Shown one piece after another: positions 49,266 through 63,671 of a stretch of DNA of 64,000 nt; position 1 is the stretch's first letter, and each line of letters starts with the position of its first letter. The stretch is taken from assembly GCA_023935145.1 (NCBI GenBank), contig CM043700.1:144811328-144875327 (forward strand), read 5' to 3'. The notes beneath the pieces were generated by a model. That model did no database searches. It was not told the DNA's origin and saw only the letters and a program-made list of their open reading frames with translations. A program made the position numbers and the translations under genes. Origin of the DNA: Bretschneidera sinensis (Eukaryota > Streptophyta > Magnoliopsida > Brassicales > Akaniaceae).

Positions 49266-52200
49266 CTTGATCTAAAATGTTCTAGCTGGCAGGAAGAGCA
49301 CTGAGCTAAAAAAAATTAATTTCTACTTATTTAAATAGGAAGGTGAAGTAAACACAGTGCAAGTACAAAACAGGCTGCTCAAGTCAAAAGATTAACATAT
49401 TGATACGTGATTAAGGATATGTGAAATATCTAAACAGCAAAAACATTATTTGTTTGGTTTAAATGTGATTTAAAATATATAAATATTCACAATAGAAAAA
49501 ATAAATAAATGGAGATGTCAGTCACTAATATAAACAATCTTTCGTTATTGCAGCACAAAAAACAATATTTATACTCAAGTTGCAGGTCGTTCGGGTCACG
49601 TGTCAAGTCAATTCGATATCAAATCATTTTGATTTTGAATTGCATCGAGTTTCGAATCATATTAAATCAGATCAAATCAAATTAACAAAATAGATATTTA
49701 TACTTAATTTACATATAATACAATTAAATAAATTATATGTCCATCAATTTTGAACTGCCACCCTGACAGCCACAAAAATGAACCAAGCATCTAAAGCAAT
49801 TTTTAAAAAAGAAAAAAAGGTGGTGATAATATTATATGAGAGTTTGTATTCCTTAAAATAATATTTCAAAAAAATTAACTTTGAATAAAATTAGTCAAAT
49901 TTGACCCAATGTGGGCCCTCTACTGTTCATCATCTTTCCTGGGAAAGAGATGATGAAAACCCTTACATACTCAGCCAACTCCAACTTTGACCCAATAAAG
50001 CTTTGTGTTAAGCAGATGAATGGTTTTGACCCAGCCCAATGTAAAATCCTATGGAGCTTTTACATGATTCTTTAGGTCAGTCCGGCCCAGATTTAAACTC
50101 ATAATATTCATGCCTCATGGGCTGGCTTTCCTTGAATTAGCATATTTCTTTACGATTCTCTCTTATGTCACATCCCAATGAGAAATTATTAGGTTAAGTA
50201 ATGTCTATGGACTATAGTAGATCATGAAATTTGGGGATGAGATCCACAAGTTGGATCTACACACATTACAAGTGATCTACCATAACTAATGCTTCCACCA
50301 CCCAAAAGATCAATGACATAGATGTTTACCCACTGTCGGTCAATCCAGAGGGCATGTTTGATCTTTGATTGTAGGTTGCTAGAAAGGTTGGAGGGAGTAG
50401 AGAGGAAAAAAAGGAACAACAAGAAGAAAATATATCAATAGTTTTGGTGGAAATGTTTTTTAAATTTTTTTTGTGTTTAATGAAACAACGTGAAACCAAA
50501 CTAAACAGTTTTCAAACACAAATGTCAGTTTAATTAAAACTTTTATCTACTTTTTGATTCTCTTCAAGAACTAGTTTGATCTGATTTCTGTTTATATAAA
50601 ATAAAAATCATATCGTAAATTTTTTCAAACGGTACTTAGTTAAAAAGTGAAGGTTTTTTTTTAATCTTTTGGGTGAGTTTATAGTGCTGTTGATAAAAAT
50701 TACGGGACGTGATTTTCTAATGCCACTTAATAGTAAAAAAATATTTTTTTTATATCATTTGATTGTAAATTTGTATATTTTGATAAAGATATCATTTAAC
50801 AGTAATATGATTATATCAACTAATGTAATTAAAGTTTTAACATGCATTTAAATAAATATCCAAACAACTCCATAGTTGCATCCTACTCTTTTAGGTTATA
50901 CAACTATTTGATTAATGTAGTTGGCAATTGGAAATCATTATCGACAGTCACAACACTGCAGCCTATTTAGTTGTTTTGCTATTTGGAATATTTTTCATTT
51001 CACATCATGCTTTATATGATGAGTTGCTGTGAATAGAAATTCATGAAATGTCCAAAAAAATAGAAGGGCAAAAAACTCATAATTCACTTTTGCTCAACAT
51101 CACAAATCCATGATTAATTTCTTACAAGTGTCCAAATAATTTTACCCTTTTTTGCAACCAAACTGAATCAAATGCAAAATCAGATTAAGATTAAGCAAAA
51201 TTTCATTAAAAAAAGTTGTATAAAGGTTAAAAAAATTATGGATAAAAGACATAAAGGGTTTTATAGAATTTTGAATCCGAACTGAATCAAATGCAAAATC
51301 AGATTGTGATTAAGCAAAATGGTTAAGAAATTAGGTTCCCGAACAATGAATGAACCCAAAAAGAGTCATTTAAGTCGTCCATTAGCTTTGGAATTAGAGA
51401 CACGAGATGGAAAAAAAAAAAAGAAAGAGAAATTGACCAGAAGCAAATTAGGACAAAACCTATCCAATTTTCGAAGGAGGATCAACTACCACCATACATA
51501 TGATGTGCACAAGTAATTGAGCACAAGCAAATCAATCCAACAAATCAAACATCAATGAGCAACTATGACCCTTTTCTGTGTGAAAATGGTAGGCAAAAAC
51601 CAAATTGAACTTCCTCATATTTCTGCATTATTGAAAATTTCTTGAAACCTACTTATTGTCTCTTAATTAAATTACACATTTTTTTTTGGTAACAAAGTAT
51701 ATAGACTTTCAACCGGGCTAATTATACATTACATACAAGTCATCCCACTCATACGAGCCATATATATTAGTTAAAACATAAAATCTCATAAACGCGATTC
51801 AATGACGTTATTTGCATTAAATAAAAAATTTAATTGAAGACTTCGTCAATAAGAAGTTTACCTTGATTTGTCATATCACTATATTAATATTATAGGAATA
51901 TATACATTTAGTTTAAAACTATACACTTTTATTTATGTTTGTGTTCTTAAAATTACAAATTTTAAGGATACAAGAGTTAGTTTTCAAAAAAGAAAATTTT
52001 GAATGATGAAAGTATTAGAAAATGACCCAATTAATCTTTCGGATACATGTAAATTATCCTATCCATATGTATCAAATAAAACCCGAAATAAATTCCCCAA
52101 TGAAATTTAATTATAATTTCCATGAGATTCTAGTATTTTGCCTAAAAGATGATTGAGATGCATTATATATCCCACCATCTATCTTGGTTATGGACCTATG

Positions 52201-52885
52201 TTGCCAAGTATTTCTCTATTGCATTGGTGGGTGAAAAAAGGTGTGGTGTGGTGTGGTATGAGGTCTATATTTGTATGAACACATGCTCAACTCACTGCTT
52301 GCAGAAATTATATATATATATAAAAGGAGATAAGAGAGGCCATGACATTGGTGCTGTTCATTTTTTGATAGATCAATTTAAATAAAAAAATAAAATAATA
52401 AAAAAAATTATAAAAATTTTGATTGGAGAAAGATGGATTCCATGTGGCTTTTACAACTTTTTAGTGATCGAATAATTTGATAAAGGTATGAAATTGCTTT
52501 TGGAGCACTGTTTTTATAAAGTGAGAATAGTTGTCATTTGCGTCTCCTTTCTTGAATCTCGACCTAAACATAGTGAGTTTAGTGAGCCTTCTTTTTACAT
52601 ATGTGATGTGTCACAGCACCCACTGACAACAAAAAAAAATGGCAGTCGGCAATTCCTGGCTGGGCCTAACTGGGTATTTGGCTTTTAGTCTTCCAGATAT
52701 TAGGTTTTACAGCCTGTGTGTCGGCTCTATTTCGTGCTTTCTTTTTCTTATAGAAACTTCAGATTTTCTTATTTATTTTCCAACGTACAAATCTCATAAT
52801 ATTATTATTGTTTTATCGTAAAGACAAGACCATACTTCATTATTAGCCAATTTATCATGCTACCTTTTTATTAAAATAATAATAA
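49266..52885. other. Gene-free AT-rich stretch
   Basis: No coding region was recognised. A direct repeat of about 40 bp (gaactgaatcaaatgcaaaatcag) occurs at about 51162 and 51278. The short open frames resemble nothing known. Confidence 0.5.
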
Positions 52886-54169
52886 TAATTTGTCATATAA
52901 TTATGCAATGACATTATTAGATCATGTCACTTTCTTTTTCATGTAATAAATTACTCATTAATTCACTTTAACAGTAATTTTAATATAATTTTTATCATAC
53001 TAAATAAGAATAGTTTTTAATTGATTACAACACTTTTACCCTATTCGTTTAAAATAATCTTTAAATCTCTATAAAAAAAAATTAGGTCAAAAATGGTATT
53101 TAAGGAAACCTAGAGTTATTGGAGTTCACTTAACGGACGTTCTAGCAAGAGTCAACATTAAGTTTGATTTAAATTAATAAATTTACATTTTATTATGCTT
53201 GAAGGCGACCAACTTTTATTTAATTAATTCAATACAATATGTGTAACGATGTAAGCTGTGACGATTATTTTTTTACTAAAAATTTATGTAATTAACAATT
53301 TAGTTGTACTTGTTCGTTTGGTATACCGTACTATCTTTACTCTTTCATGCTTAATTTGCAATTGATTGTCTACCGTTAATCAATCCATTTACCTTTTTTT
53401 TATTTTATATATACACGCACGACAATCTAATTAAATTACAATAATTTATATTCATTCACATTATAAAAAAAAATTATCTTTATATAAAAAATGTTTCTTT
53501 AATCAATAGATTTTTATTACTTTTCATATTATATTTTGAATAGTGGTTTTGTGAAAAGCAAGTTGAGCACAATGAGCGGAAAGAATATGATGGATTCAAT
53601 AATGGTACACACTCAGCTATGAGTTCTGCAGTTCTATTGGGCGTTGGTGGGAAGATCTAATTTATGTCCACATTTCTAAAAGATTCTGCTCTCTGCGATT
53701 AGAAACTAGTAGTACTTCTTAGTCCGAGACTCGTACGTATTTTTAAAAAAGGCTTTATATATTAAGTACTTTTGAAGGTTTTTTCCTTTTATCTTTTCTT
53801 TTGGTTGGGCAACAAAGTAGCAGTTACTTAGCCAATGAGTAAAGGTGGTACAACCATGCATAATGTTTTTGAGAATTGTGACAATCATGGATTTAATAGT
53901 AAAAATGTTTTTTTTTCATCTTTATTTTTTTAATATTTTTTCTTCAATAATTTGGAACAGAAAATGAGAAAATGTTAAAAGATGATAGAGTTAAAAAATA
54001 TAAAATAATTTTCGAATCCTAACCTTTTCTATTCTCTAGTTCCCTAATTTTTATGGAATTAGAATTCTTACTTTAAGTATGATTTTAGGAGTGAAATTAT
54101 ATATCCGGTTACCCTTAAGCGAGAAAATAAAAATTTACTTAGATCAAATTTATTATCGATCGTAAGTCT
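52886..54169. repeat. Tandem duplication, unit 1 (about 1.28 kb)
   Basis: It starts aatttgtcatataattatgc and ends atcgatcgtaag. Nearly all of it reappears in order in 54170-57965. It is AT-rich and holds no gene. The block around 53530-53700 (gtgaaaagcaagttgagca, ctcagctatgagttctgca) is the best conserved part. Confidence 0.85.
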
Positions 54170-57100
54170 TTAATAATTTGTCATATAATTATGCAATGAC
54201 ATTATATAGATCATGTCACCTTTTTTTTCATGTGATAAATTACTCATTAATTCACTTTAATAGTATTTTTAATATATTTTTTATCATATTAAATAAGAAC
54301 AGTTTTTAATTGATTACAACACTTTCACCTTATTCATTTTAAATAATCTTTAAATCTCTATAAAATAATATAAAAAATTAGGTTAAGGGAAGCCTAGTGT
54401 TATTTGAGTTTACTCACTGACTTAAGTTCATAGCAAGAGTCAACATTAAGTTTGATTTAAATTAATAAATTTACATTTCGTTATACTTGAAGGTTACTGT
54501 AACAACTCATTTCGGGTTGGTCATTTTCGATACGGTATCATCATATTTTGAAAATCTCAACACGACACATATATGCAACAATAAAAATAAATAACACCAG
54601 TAGAAAATTTTACATCAATTCTCAACCCTCAACAAAGGAGTTACATTAATCTGATCTTTTAAACATTAGATACAACGTAAAATGAATGAATATTTATAAA
54701 TAAATTTTTATTTTATTTTATTTTCTCTTTAGTCTAAGGATGTTGACACGTACGTGACTTACAGAAAATAATTTTTTCTTAACCTCAACTCACCAAATTA
54801 TTTGTCATGCCTGCTACCTGAAAATCATTGTACAATGAGGGGTGAGCTTCACGAGCTCAATGAATTAAATTTACTAGAAATACTCATTTGTATAAACAAT
54901 CTTTTAATATTTAAATCAATTTATATCTCGTACACTTGGTAACAGCACTCCACTATCACTTCACATGTCATCATATCCATTATCTATCAATCTTTTCCTC
55001 TTATTTATTGGTTCACCTCAAAATCATCAATTATCTCATAATACCTCATAATGAGGTTCACATCATAAGGTCTACCATTTAGATGATTATTATCACCATA
55101 ACTGTCTCTCTGTGAAACTTATCCATCTATAAATAAATTCACAATCACACACCACACATCAGCATTTAAATAATGCAAGCAATAATTAAATCAGATGCCA
55201 TGCATGAATGATTATGATGGGAACGTTTTCCCACCTGTCGACAAGTTATTATTATCTTAGATCGGCTCCTTCTCGGTTTTTTACAGCTTATCCCGACTGT
55301 CACGGTGTCCATTTTATTTACAGCATATACTGGCTGTCACGGTTATTCTATTAGACCGGCCTCTTCCCGGTTCTTTCGGTTATCTTATTTAATGCATATG
55401 CATATGAACAATAATATGAAATATTCATATTAACAGTAATATAAAAACAACATAAATTCAAAATTTTAAATTGGCTATCCTGATTATTCTCAAATTTATA
55501 TAACAAAAATCCAACTAAATCTCTTTCATCCAAAATCACATCAAATCATCCATTAAAGCTTGTCAAGATATACTAAATTTCATCCCAAATCACATCAAAT
55601 CATCCATCAAAATTGGTCAAGATCTACTAAAATTCATCTCCTCAAAATTTGTATCAAAACATCAACCATAGCTCATCAAGAATTTATTTATCACCATCAT
55701 TATTAAATCAACTCATTATTTTAATAATATTTCATTTCACATAATAATTTTTTTACGTGTCCAATATTCATAACATATCTATCAACTAAATCGTTATCTA
55801 TCACCAAAACATACATTAATAATTAAATTTAATATTATCACTAGATATTTCATTTTTATTTAGATTACTTAAAGTAAATCCAACTCACCACGTAGCTCTT
55901 AAAGTTATTCGTGGATCACCTCCTTATCTTCCCGTTCCTTTCAAAATTTCTCTCGATTGTTGATCGTCAACACCTGATATCATATTTATATTAAATTTCT
56001 AATTTATTCTTCAATTCGTTATAAACCACACTCTTTGAAAATTCTAACTTTGAATTCGAAGAAATTTCATGAATGCTAAAAATTTCAAAAATAACACTAC
56101 ATTATTACCTTTTGTTTTTCTTACAGCTTCCTGTGATTCTCCATGATATTGCGCAGTAAACTCCTTCAAAATTTTATCTTTTCGATTCTTTTTTGAGTCT
56201 CAAAATCTTTAAAAAAAATGAATAATAAAAAAAACTAAACGAATTCGTAAGTAAGTAATTAATATATCTTAACTTATATATATATATAGACACACACACA
56301 CAAAACAAAATGATGTCTCAGCATTTCAACGCTCCCCGATTGCTGCCACGATTTTTGACGTGGCCTACATGCAACCAGGCAACCTGTTGCCACGAAATTA
56401 TTATTATTATTATTATTTAATTTTTTTAAAAAAAAATTTTCGTTAGACTCTTTCGACATTCGATTTTTTTTTATGCATTCAGTTTTTTTTTCAAAAAAAA
56501 TTATTTTATTCAATATTAATAAATTCGCGTAATTATATTATTTTTATTTTATATCATATTTATTAAATTATTTTTTTACTTTTATTTTATAATTATGGGT
56601 ATTACAACTATTAATTTTTTTAATTAATTCAATGCAATATGCGTAACGATGTAAGCTGTGACGATTATTTTTTTTTTTTAAATTTATGTAATTAACAATT
56701 TAGTTCTACTTAGTTCGTCTGTTATACTGTACCATCTTTACTCTTTCATGCTTAATTTGCAGTTGATTATCTACTATTAATCAATCCATTTACTTTTTTC
56801 TTTTTTATATATACACGCACAACAATCTAATTAATTTATCATAATTTATATCCATTCACATTATAAAAAAAAATTTATCTTTATATAAAAAATGTTTCTT
56901 TAATCAATAGATTTTTATTACTTTTCATATTATATTTTGAATAGTGGTTTTGTGAAAAGCAAGTTGAGCAGAATGAACGGGAAGAATATGATGGGAGTCA
57001 ATAATGGTACACACTCAGCTATGAGTTCTGCAATTCTATTGGGCGTTGGTGGGAAGATCTAATTTATGTCCACATCTCTAAAAGATTCTGCTTTCTGCGA

Positions 57101-57965
57101 TTAGAAAGTAGTACTTGTTAGTCAGAGACTCGTACGTATTTTTAAAAAAGGCTTTATTATTAAGTACTTTTGAAGGTTTTTTCCTGTTATCTTTTCTTTT
57201 GGTTGGGCAACAAAGTAGTACATGCATAAATTTTAAATTTTTATTTTTTTAACATTTTTTTTCTCAATAATTTGAAATAAAAAATGTTAATGAAAAATAG
57301 AGTTAAAAATATAAAATAATTTTCATAATTAAAGGGATCCTAACCTTTTCTATTCTCCAGTTTTCTAATTTTTTAGGAATTAGAATTTCTATTTTAATTA
57401 AAATTTTAGGGTGAAATTATATATCCGATTACCCTTAAGCGAGAATTTAATATTTGCCACTGGATTAATATTAAATGCTTTTAGTTGTACATGTTTACAA
57501 TAAGAAACGAACATAAAAAAGTTTCTTTCAAAAAAAAATTATGATTTTCCAAACAAATCCCATAAAAGGGAAAGTTGATGGATTCTAGTTTTTTTTTCCT
57601 TCTTGAAAGACATAGATTTCTAGTTTAATTTGCAGGTAATGTTATGATCGATAATCCACCAGTAATTTTGTGTCAAATCCATGCACTTTTTGAAACTTGT
57701 TTAGAATCTTTTTTTATAGTTGATTAATTTTCTTTCAGATAAAAAAATTGTTCGGTACTAAACTTTTTTTTTATATTAATAAGTATCGTAAAAACAGATT
57801 AATTGACCATAAAAAAATATATACTCTATTATATTGGATATTTTCTTTTTTTTTTAAAAAATTGTCTAGAAAGCATTTATCGTCAAAATAGTTGGAGTTA
57901 GTTTTCCCTTGAGGTCAAAAAAATAAAAATTTACTTAGATCAAATTTATTATCAATCGTAAGTAT
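54170..57965. repeat. Tandem duplication, unit 2, interrupted
   Basis: This is the second copy of 52886-54169. It is split by a 2.1-kb solo LTR (54498-56606) and also differs by about 480 bp present only here (about 57446-57925) and about 80 bp absent here (near 57225). Matching resumes after the LTR with aattcaatgcaatatgcgtaacgatg, which corresponds to 53226 in unit 1. Confidence 0.82.
54498..56606 (-). mobile_element. Probable solo LTR (gypsy-like, about 2.1 kb)
   Basis: On the minus strand it runs TGTAATACCC...GTTGTTACA with TG/CA ends. It contains a TATA-like run near 56288-56275 and the phrases gagctacgtggtgagttgg and gagctcgtgaagctcaccc, of a kind often seen in plant gypsy LTRs. It sits inside duplication unit 2 exactly where unit 1 has no insert. 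No internal domain or second LTR is present. A clean target duplication could not be identified. Confidence 0.65.
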
Positions 57966-59966
57966 TTTCTATCAGTTCGCATCACGTTAATAAAATAAAA
58001 CATATTAATCAAAAGATCTATATAAACTTATACATGCATAAATACATAATTGAGTAATAAAAATTCTTATCGCATGTAACATGACACAGTTTTTCAATAT
58101 CCGTAGACGCTTTAATTTGGTTGACACAACTTTCCCGTGCATAAATCATAATCATGTGAGAATGAATAAATGTGATTAGTGTGAGGGATTTAAGAAATAT
58201 ACAATACCTAAAACATATTAATATTGATAAATTAATTACATGTGAAATAAAAATATTTATCTTGACTGACTAGGACCACCGGAATTATTATTATTTTTTA
58301 GTTTCTTTTATATTTCCTTCCTACAAAGGAAGCTTTTTATGTCATGACTGATGAGGGAGACTTACTAGTAAAGTAGTGAAAAGTATAGTGGCATGGCGTG
58401 TAACCTACAAATCAGAATGCTGCAAAGAGATTTTTAACCACAGCATGTGCTGCTGATGTGGAAAACGAAAAGCCTTAAAAGGACAAGCTATGCGTAGATG
58501 CCCAATGGAATCTCACTTAATTTTTTTTCATTATTTTAGCATAAAAAAATACATTTGTCAAAAAAAGCCTCTGTTATGTGCCCTTAGCTTCTTTTTCTTC
58601 TTCACTCTTCTTTTTACTGTGCCCTTTTGGTAGCTTGATAAGAGTTCGCATCGTTCACATTTTCAACAACTTTCTTGGCATCTTGATAAAAGTTAAAAGC
58701 AAGCCATGGGGTTTTTTTTTTTAGTACAACAACCTACGGGAAATTTTTTTTAAAAAAAAACCCTTAGATTTAGTTAAGTAGTACAAGAATCTGATAAGCG
58801 CTCCTTTACGTAGATTTTGGATTTGATTTTTTACTGAATAAATTGTAAATATATATTTAAGTGAAAAAAAAAGATTTTTGGTTTCACCGATAGTAAAAAA
58901 AAAAAGATTTTGTATTAAACGAAAATTTGATTTGTAATTTTTAAAAAGTTTATTGATTATTTTTAAAAACAAAATTTTTGCATTGAGTATGTATGAACGT
59001 TATTAATAAAGTTTTTAAAAATTATAAATCAAGTTTTCATAGGATACAAACAAAAATTTTTTTCCATTTATTCAAAAAAAAAACAATGATCCATGATGAA
59101 TCCCCATAAGTCTTGAATGGCGTTCGTGAAATTTATTTTAATTTTAACCCATATATGAAACAAAATTTACATATACCCAAAAGGAATTAAAAATAGCTAA
59201 GACCCAAAAGGAAAAAACAAAGAAGCTAAAAGCTATTATTAACAACTTGAATGTTATTTGCCTTTTAACTTACAATCACAATGGGTCCAAAAATCCCCAC
59301 TTGTTACATACGAGCTATGCATGTCTCCGCACTTGCACCTAAAAGAGAATGGGGGTGGGGGGATGTTAAGAGAGAAAGAATCCAATGAATATTTTTTCTT
59401 TTCTTAATATGTTCACAATAACAAATTAATTTATTATTTATAGTAGGGTTTTCAAATTTAGGGATGAACTAATATATGAAAGTAAAAATAATTTTTCAAA
59501 ACACAATTACGTGAATAATATGAATGAAGACGGATATGCCGAGGCACAGGTCTAGTTGAAGAGACATGTGTAAATAATAAAGTTTTATATTTTTATATTT
59601 TAAATTTGTTAAAATTGAAATTTAAGTGTAGTAAAATTAAAAATTTGAGAGTTTTATGTCTTGAAATTTATTTTTTATCATTCATAAACATAATTTTTTT
59701 TATATCCAAACGACATAAATTTGTGTATTTAATTTTTTTTATTAGTTACGGTATTTTGAACGGCTGAGATGAAAAGTTGAAGGGTGACTGGTGGGTAACC
59801 GAGTCTATATCGTCCATGACGAATTGCCAGCCCACCATAGTTTCCAGCTTAACATCTATTTGGCATAGCCGCCTTAGATTAGTCTTTTAGTGGCACGCAT
59901 AAATTGCGTGGACAGCAATTAATTGAATTTCTAAAAAGCAAAGTAGAAAGTAGAAACATGCAAATA
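57966..59966. other. Gene-free AT-rich stretch before the tandem array
   Basis: No gene or element was recognised. There are several T and A runs and short direct repeats. Confidence 0.5.
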
Positions 59967-62900
59967 ACCCTTTTGAGTCCTCCTTTCCATGTGGTTCACC
60001 GTAAAGCAATGACCTAAACGAAGTTATCTATAAATATAGTGTGAACTTTGAAGTTGAAGAAAGGAAAAAGAAAAGTAAATATGATGGTTTCAAGTTTATA
60101 AGGGTTGTTTGCATTAAATTAATTATATAATATGAAAAAAAACAAAAATAGAAATTTAACATTACAATGTGCTTGCTACCTTTTCATTCAAAGAGTCTAT
60201 GAACATGTTTGAATAACGGTTTTTTATTTTCAGTTTTCAAAAACTGTTTTTGAAAACGAAAACTGAAAACAATTTTCTTATGTTTTCTTCAGAAAACATG
60301 TTTGGATAACTGTAACTCAAAAACTGTTTTCAAAACAGAAAACAGTGAAATGTTGTTTGGATAATCTTATTTTAAAAACTGTTTTGATACACTTTGTAAT
60401 TATTTTTAATTTTGAGTTTAAATTTAAAATCTATATTAATTTTATTCTAATATTTACTAAATATTTAAAATAATTAATATTGTTTTATTTTCAAAATTTT
60501 ATTATTTTTTATACACCATAGAGGAAGAATGAAACAAATAAGTGAACATTGATTTTAGGACTATTTTTCAAAAATTATATCAGAAAATAGTTTTTCAAAA
60601 CTGGTTTTTTTTTTTTAAAACTGATTTTTAAACATATTTCGAGTATTTGAAAACTGTTTTCAGTTTTTGAAAACTGAAAAACTGAAAACAATTTTCAAAA
60701 ACTCGAAACAAACATGTCATAAACCCTTTTACGTCCTCCTTTCCATGTGGTTCACTGTAAAGCACTGACCTAAACGATATTACCTATAAATATAGTGTGA
60801 ACTTCAAAGTTGAAGAAAGGAAAAAGAAACAGTAAATATGATGGTTTCACGCTTATAAGGGTTGTTTGGGTTAAATTAATTATATAATGTGGAAAAGAAA
60901 AGAAAAAACAAAAATAGAAACTTAACATTACTATGTGCTTGCTACCTCTTCATTCAAAGAGTCTATGAACATGTTTGGATAACAGTTTTTTATTTTCCAG
61001 TTTTCGAAAATAAAAACTGAAAATAATTTTTTGATATTTTTTTCTTCAGAAAACATGTTTGGATAACTGTAACTCAAAAACTGTTTTCAAAACAAAAAAT
61101 AGTGAAATGTTGTTTGGATAATCTTATTTTAAAAACTGTTTTGATACATCTTGTAATTTTTTTAGTTTTGAGTTTAAATTTAAAATATATATTAATTTTA
61201 TTTCTCATATTTACTAAATATTTAAAATAATTAATATTATTTTATTTTCAAAATTTTATTATTTTTTATACACCATAGAGGAAGAACGAAACAGAGAAGT
61301 GAACATTGATTTAGGGCTATTTTTCGAAAATTATATCAGAAAATAGTTTTTGAAAACTAGTTTTGTTTTTTGAAAACTGATTTTTAAACATGTTTCGAGT
61401 TTTTGAAAACTATTTTCAGTTTTTGAAAACTTGAAACAAACATGTCGTAAACCCTTTTGAGTCCTCCTCTCCATGTGGTTCACTGTAAAGCAATGACCTA
61501 AACGAAATTACCTATAAGTATAGTGTGAACTTCGAAGTTGAAGAAACGAAAAAAAAACAGTAAATATGGTGGTTTCACGCTTATAAAGGTTGTTTGGGTT
61601 AAATTAATCATATAATGTGGAAAAGAAAATAAAAAACAAAAATAGAAACTTAACACTACTACTTGCTTGCTACCTCTTCATTCAAAGAGTGTAGACATGT
61701 TTGGATAAAAGTTTTCGAAAATGAAAATTGAAAACAATTTTCTGATGTTTTATTCAGAAAACATGTTTGAATAACTGTAACTCAAAAACTGTTTTCAAAA
61801 CAGAAAACAGTGAAATGTTGTTTGGATAATCTTATTTTAAAAACTGTTTTGATACACCTTGTAATTATTTTTAGTTTTGAGTTTAAATTTAAAATCTATA
61901 TTAATTTTATTTCTCATATTTACTAAATATTTAAAAATAATTAATATTATTTTATTTTCAAAATTTTAATATTTTTTATATACTATGGAGGAAGAATGAA
62001 ACAGAGAAGGGAACATTGATTTTAATGTTATTTTTTGAAAATTATGTCAGAAAACACCAATTTGGAGTTTTCAGAAAATAGTTTTTGAAAATTGATTTTT
62101 AAACATGTTTCGGGTTTTTGAAAATTGTTTTCAGTTTTTGAAAACTGAAAAACTGAAAACAATTTTCAAAAACTCGAAACAAACATGCCCTTAACCCTTT
62201 TGAGTCCTCTCCATGTGGTTCACTATAAAGCAATGACCTAAACAAAATTACCTATAAATACAGTGTGAACTTTGAAGTTGAATAAAGGAAAAAGAAACAG
62301 TAAATATGATGGTTTCACACTTATAAGGGTTGTTTGGGTTAAATTAATTATATAACGTGGAAAAGAAAAGAAAAAACAAAAATAGAAACTTAACATTACT
62401 ACGTGCTTGCTACCTCTTCATTCAAAGAGTCTATGGACATGTTTGGGTAACAGTTTTCTATTTTTCAGTTTTCAAAAATGAAAACTGAAAATAATTTTTT
62501 GATATTTTTTTTCTTCAGAAAACATGTTTGGATAACTGTAACTCAAAAATTGTTTTCAAAACAGAAAATAGTAAAATATTGTTTGAATAATCTTATTTTA
62601 AAAACTGTTTTGATACATCTTGTAATTTTTTTAGTTTTGAGTTTAAATTTAAAATCTATATTAATTTTATTTCTCATATTTACTAAATATTTAAAATAAT
62701 TAATATTATTTTATTTTCAAAATTTTATTATTTTTTATACACCATAGAGGAAGAATAAAACAGATAAGTGAACATTGATTTAGGATTATTTTTCGAAAAT
62801 TATATCAGAAAACAGTTTTTGAAAACTAGTTTTGTTTTTTGAAAACTGATTTTTAAACATGTTTCAAGTTTTTGAAAACTGTTTTCAATTTTTAAAAACT

Positions 62901-63671
62901 GAAAAACTGAAAACAGTTTTCAAAAACTCGAAAACAAACATATAATAAACCCTTTTGAGTCCTCCTCTCCATGTGGTTCACTGTAAAGCAATGACCTAAA
63001 CGAAATTACCTATAAGTATAGTGTGAACTTCGAAGTTGAAGAAAGAAAAAAGAAACAGTAAATATGGTGGTTTCACGCTTATAAAGGTTGTTTGGGTTAA
63101 ATTAATTATATAATGTGGAAAAGAAAAGAAAAAACAAAAATAGAAACTTAACACTACTGCTTGCTTTGCTACCTCTTCATTCAAATAGTCTATGAACATG
63201 TTTGGATAACAGTTTTCGAAAATGAAAATTGAAAACAATTTTCTGATGTTTTATTCAGAAAACATGTTTGGATAACTGTAACTCAAAACAGAAAATAGTA
63301 AAATGTTGTTTGGATAATCTTATTTTAAAAACTGTTTTGATACACTTTGTAATTATTTTTAGTTTTTAGTTTAAATTTAAAATCTATATTAATTTATTTC
63401 TCATATTTACTAAATATTTAAAAATAATTAATATTATTTTATTTTCAAAATTTTATTATTTTTTATATATCATGGAGGAAGAATGAAACAGAGAAGTAAA
63501 CATTGATTTTAAGGCTATTTTTCGAAAATTACGTTAGAAAACACAAAATTAGAGTTTTCAGAAAACAGTTTTTGAAAACTGTTTTAAAAAATTATTTTTG
63601 AAAACTATTTGTCAAATATAAAATAAAAATTAAAAAGTGAAAACAGTTTTCGAAAACTCTATTCAAACATG
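59967..63671. repeat. Tandem array: five units of spacer plus fold-back element
   Basis: Each unit of about 730-760 bp has a spacer marked by ccatgtggttcac, starting at 59988, 60743, 61471, 62211 and 62969. The spacer is followed by a fold-back element with ends ACATGTTTG...CAAACATG, at 60203-60717, 60969-61445, 61695-62187, 62437-62943 and 63196-63671. The elements are full of gttttcaaaaac palindromes and have no coding capacity. Each spacer has a TATA-like tataaata or tataagta sequence. Units 2 and 4 match best with each other, as do units 3 and 5. Confidence 0.88.

Noticed and set aside
59967..63671. CRISPR-like or satellite-encoded array
   Set aside because: Units are about 740 bp with fold-back elements in a plant nuclear context; they do not have short identical repeats with unique spacers.
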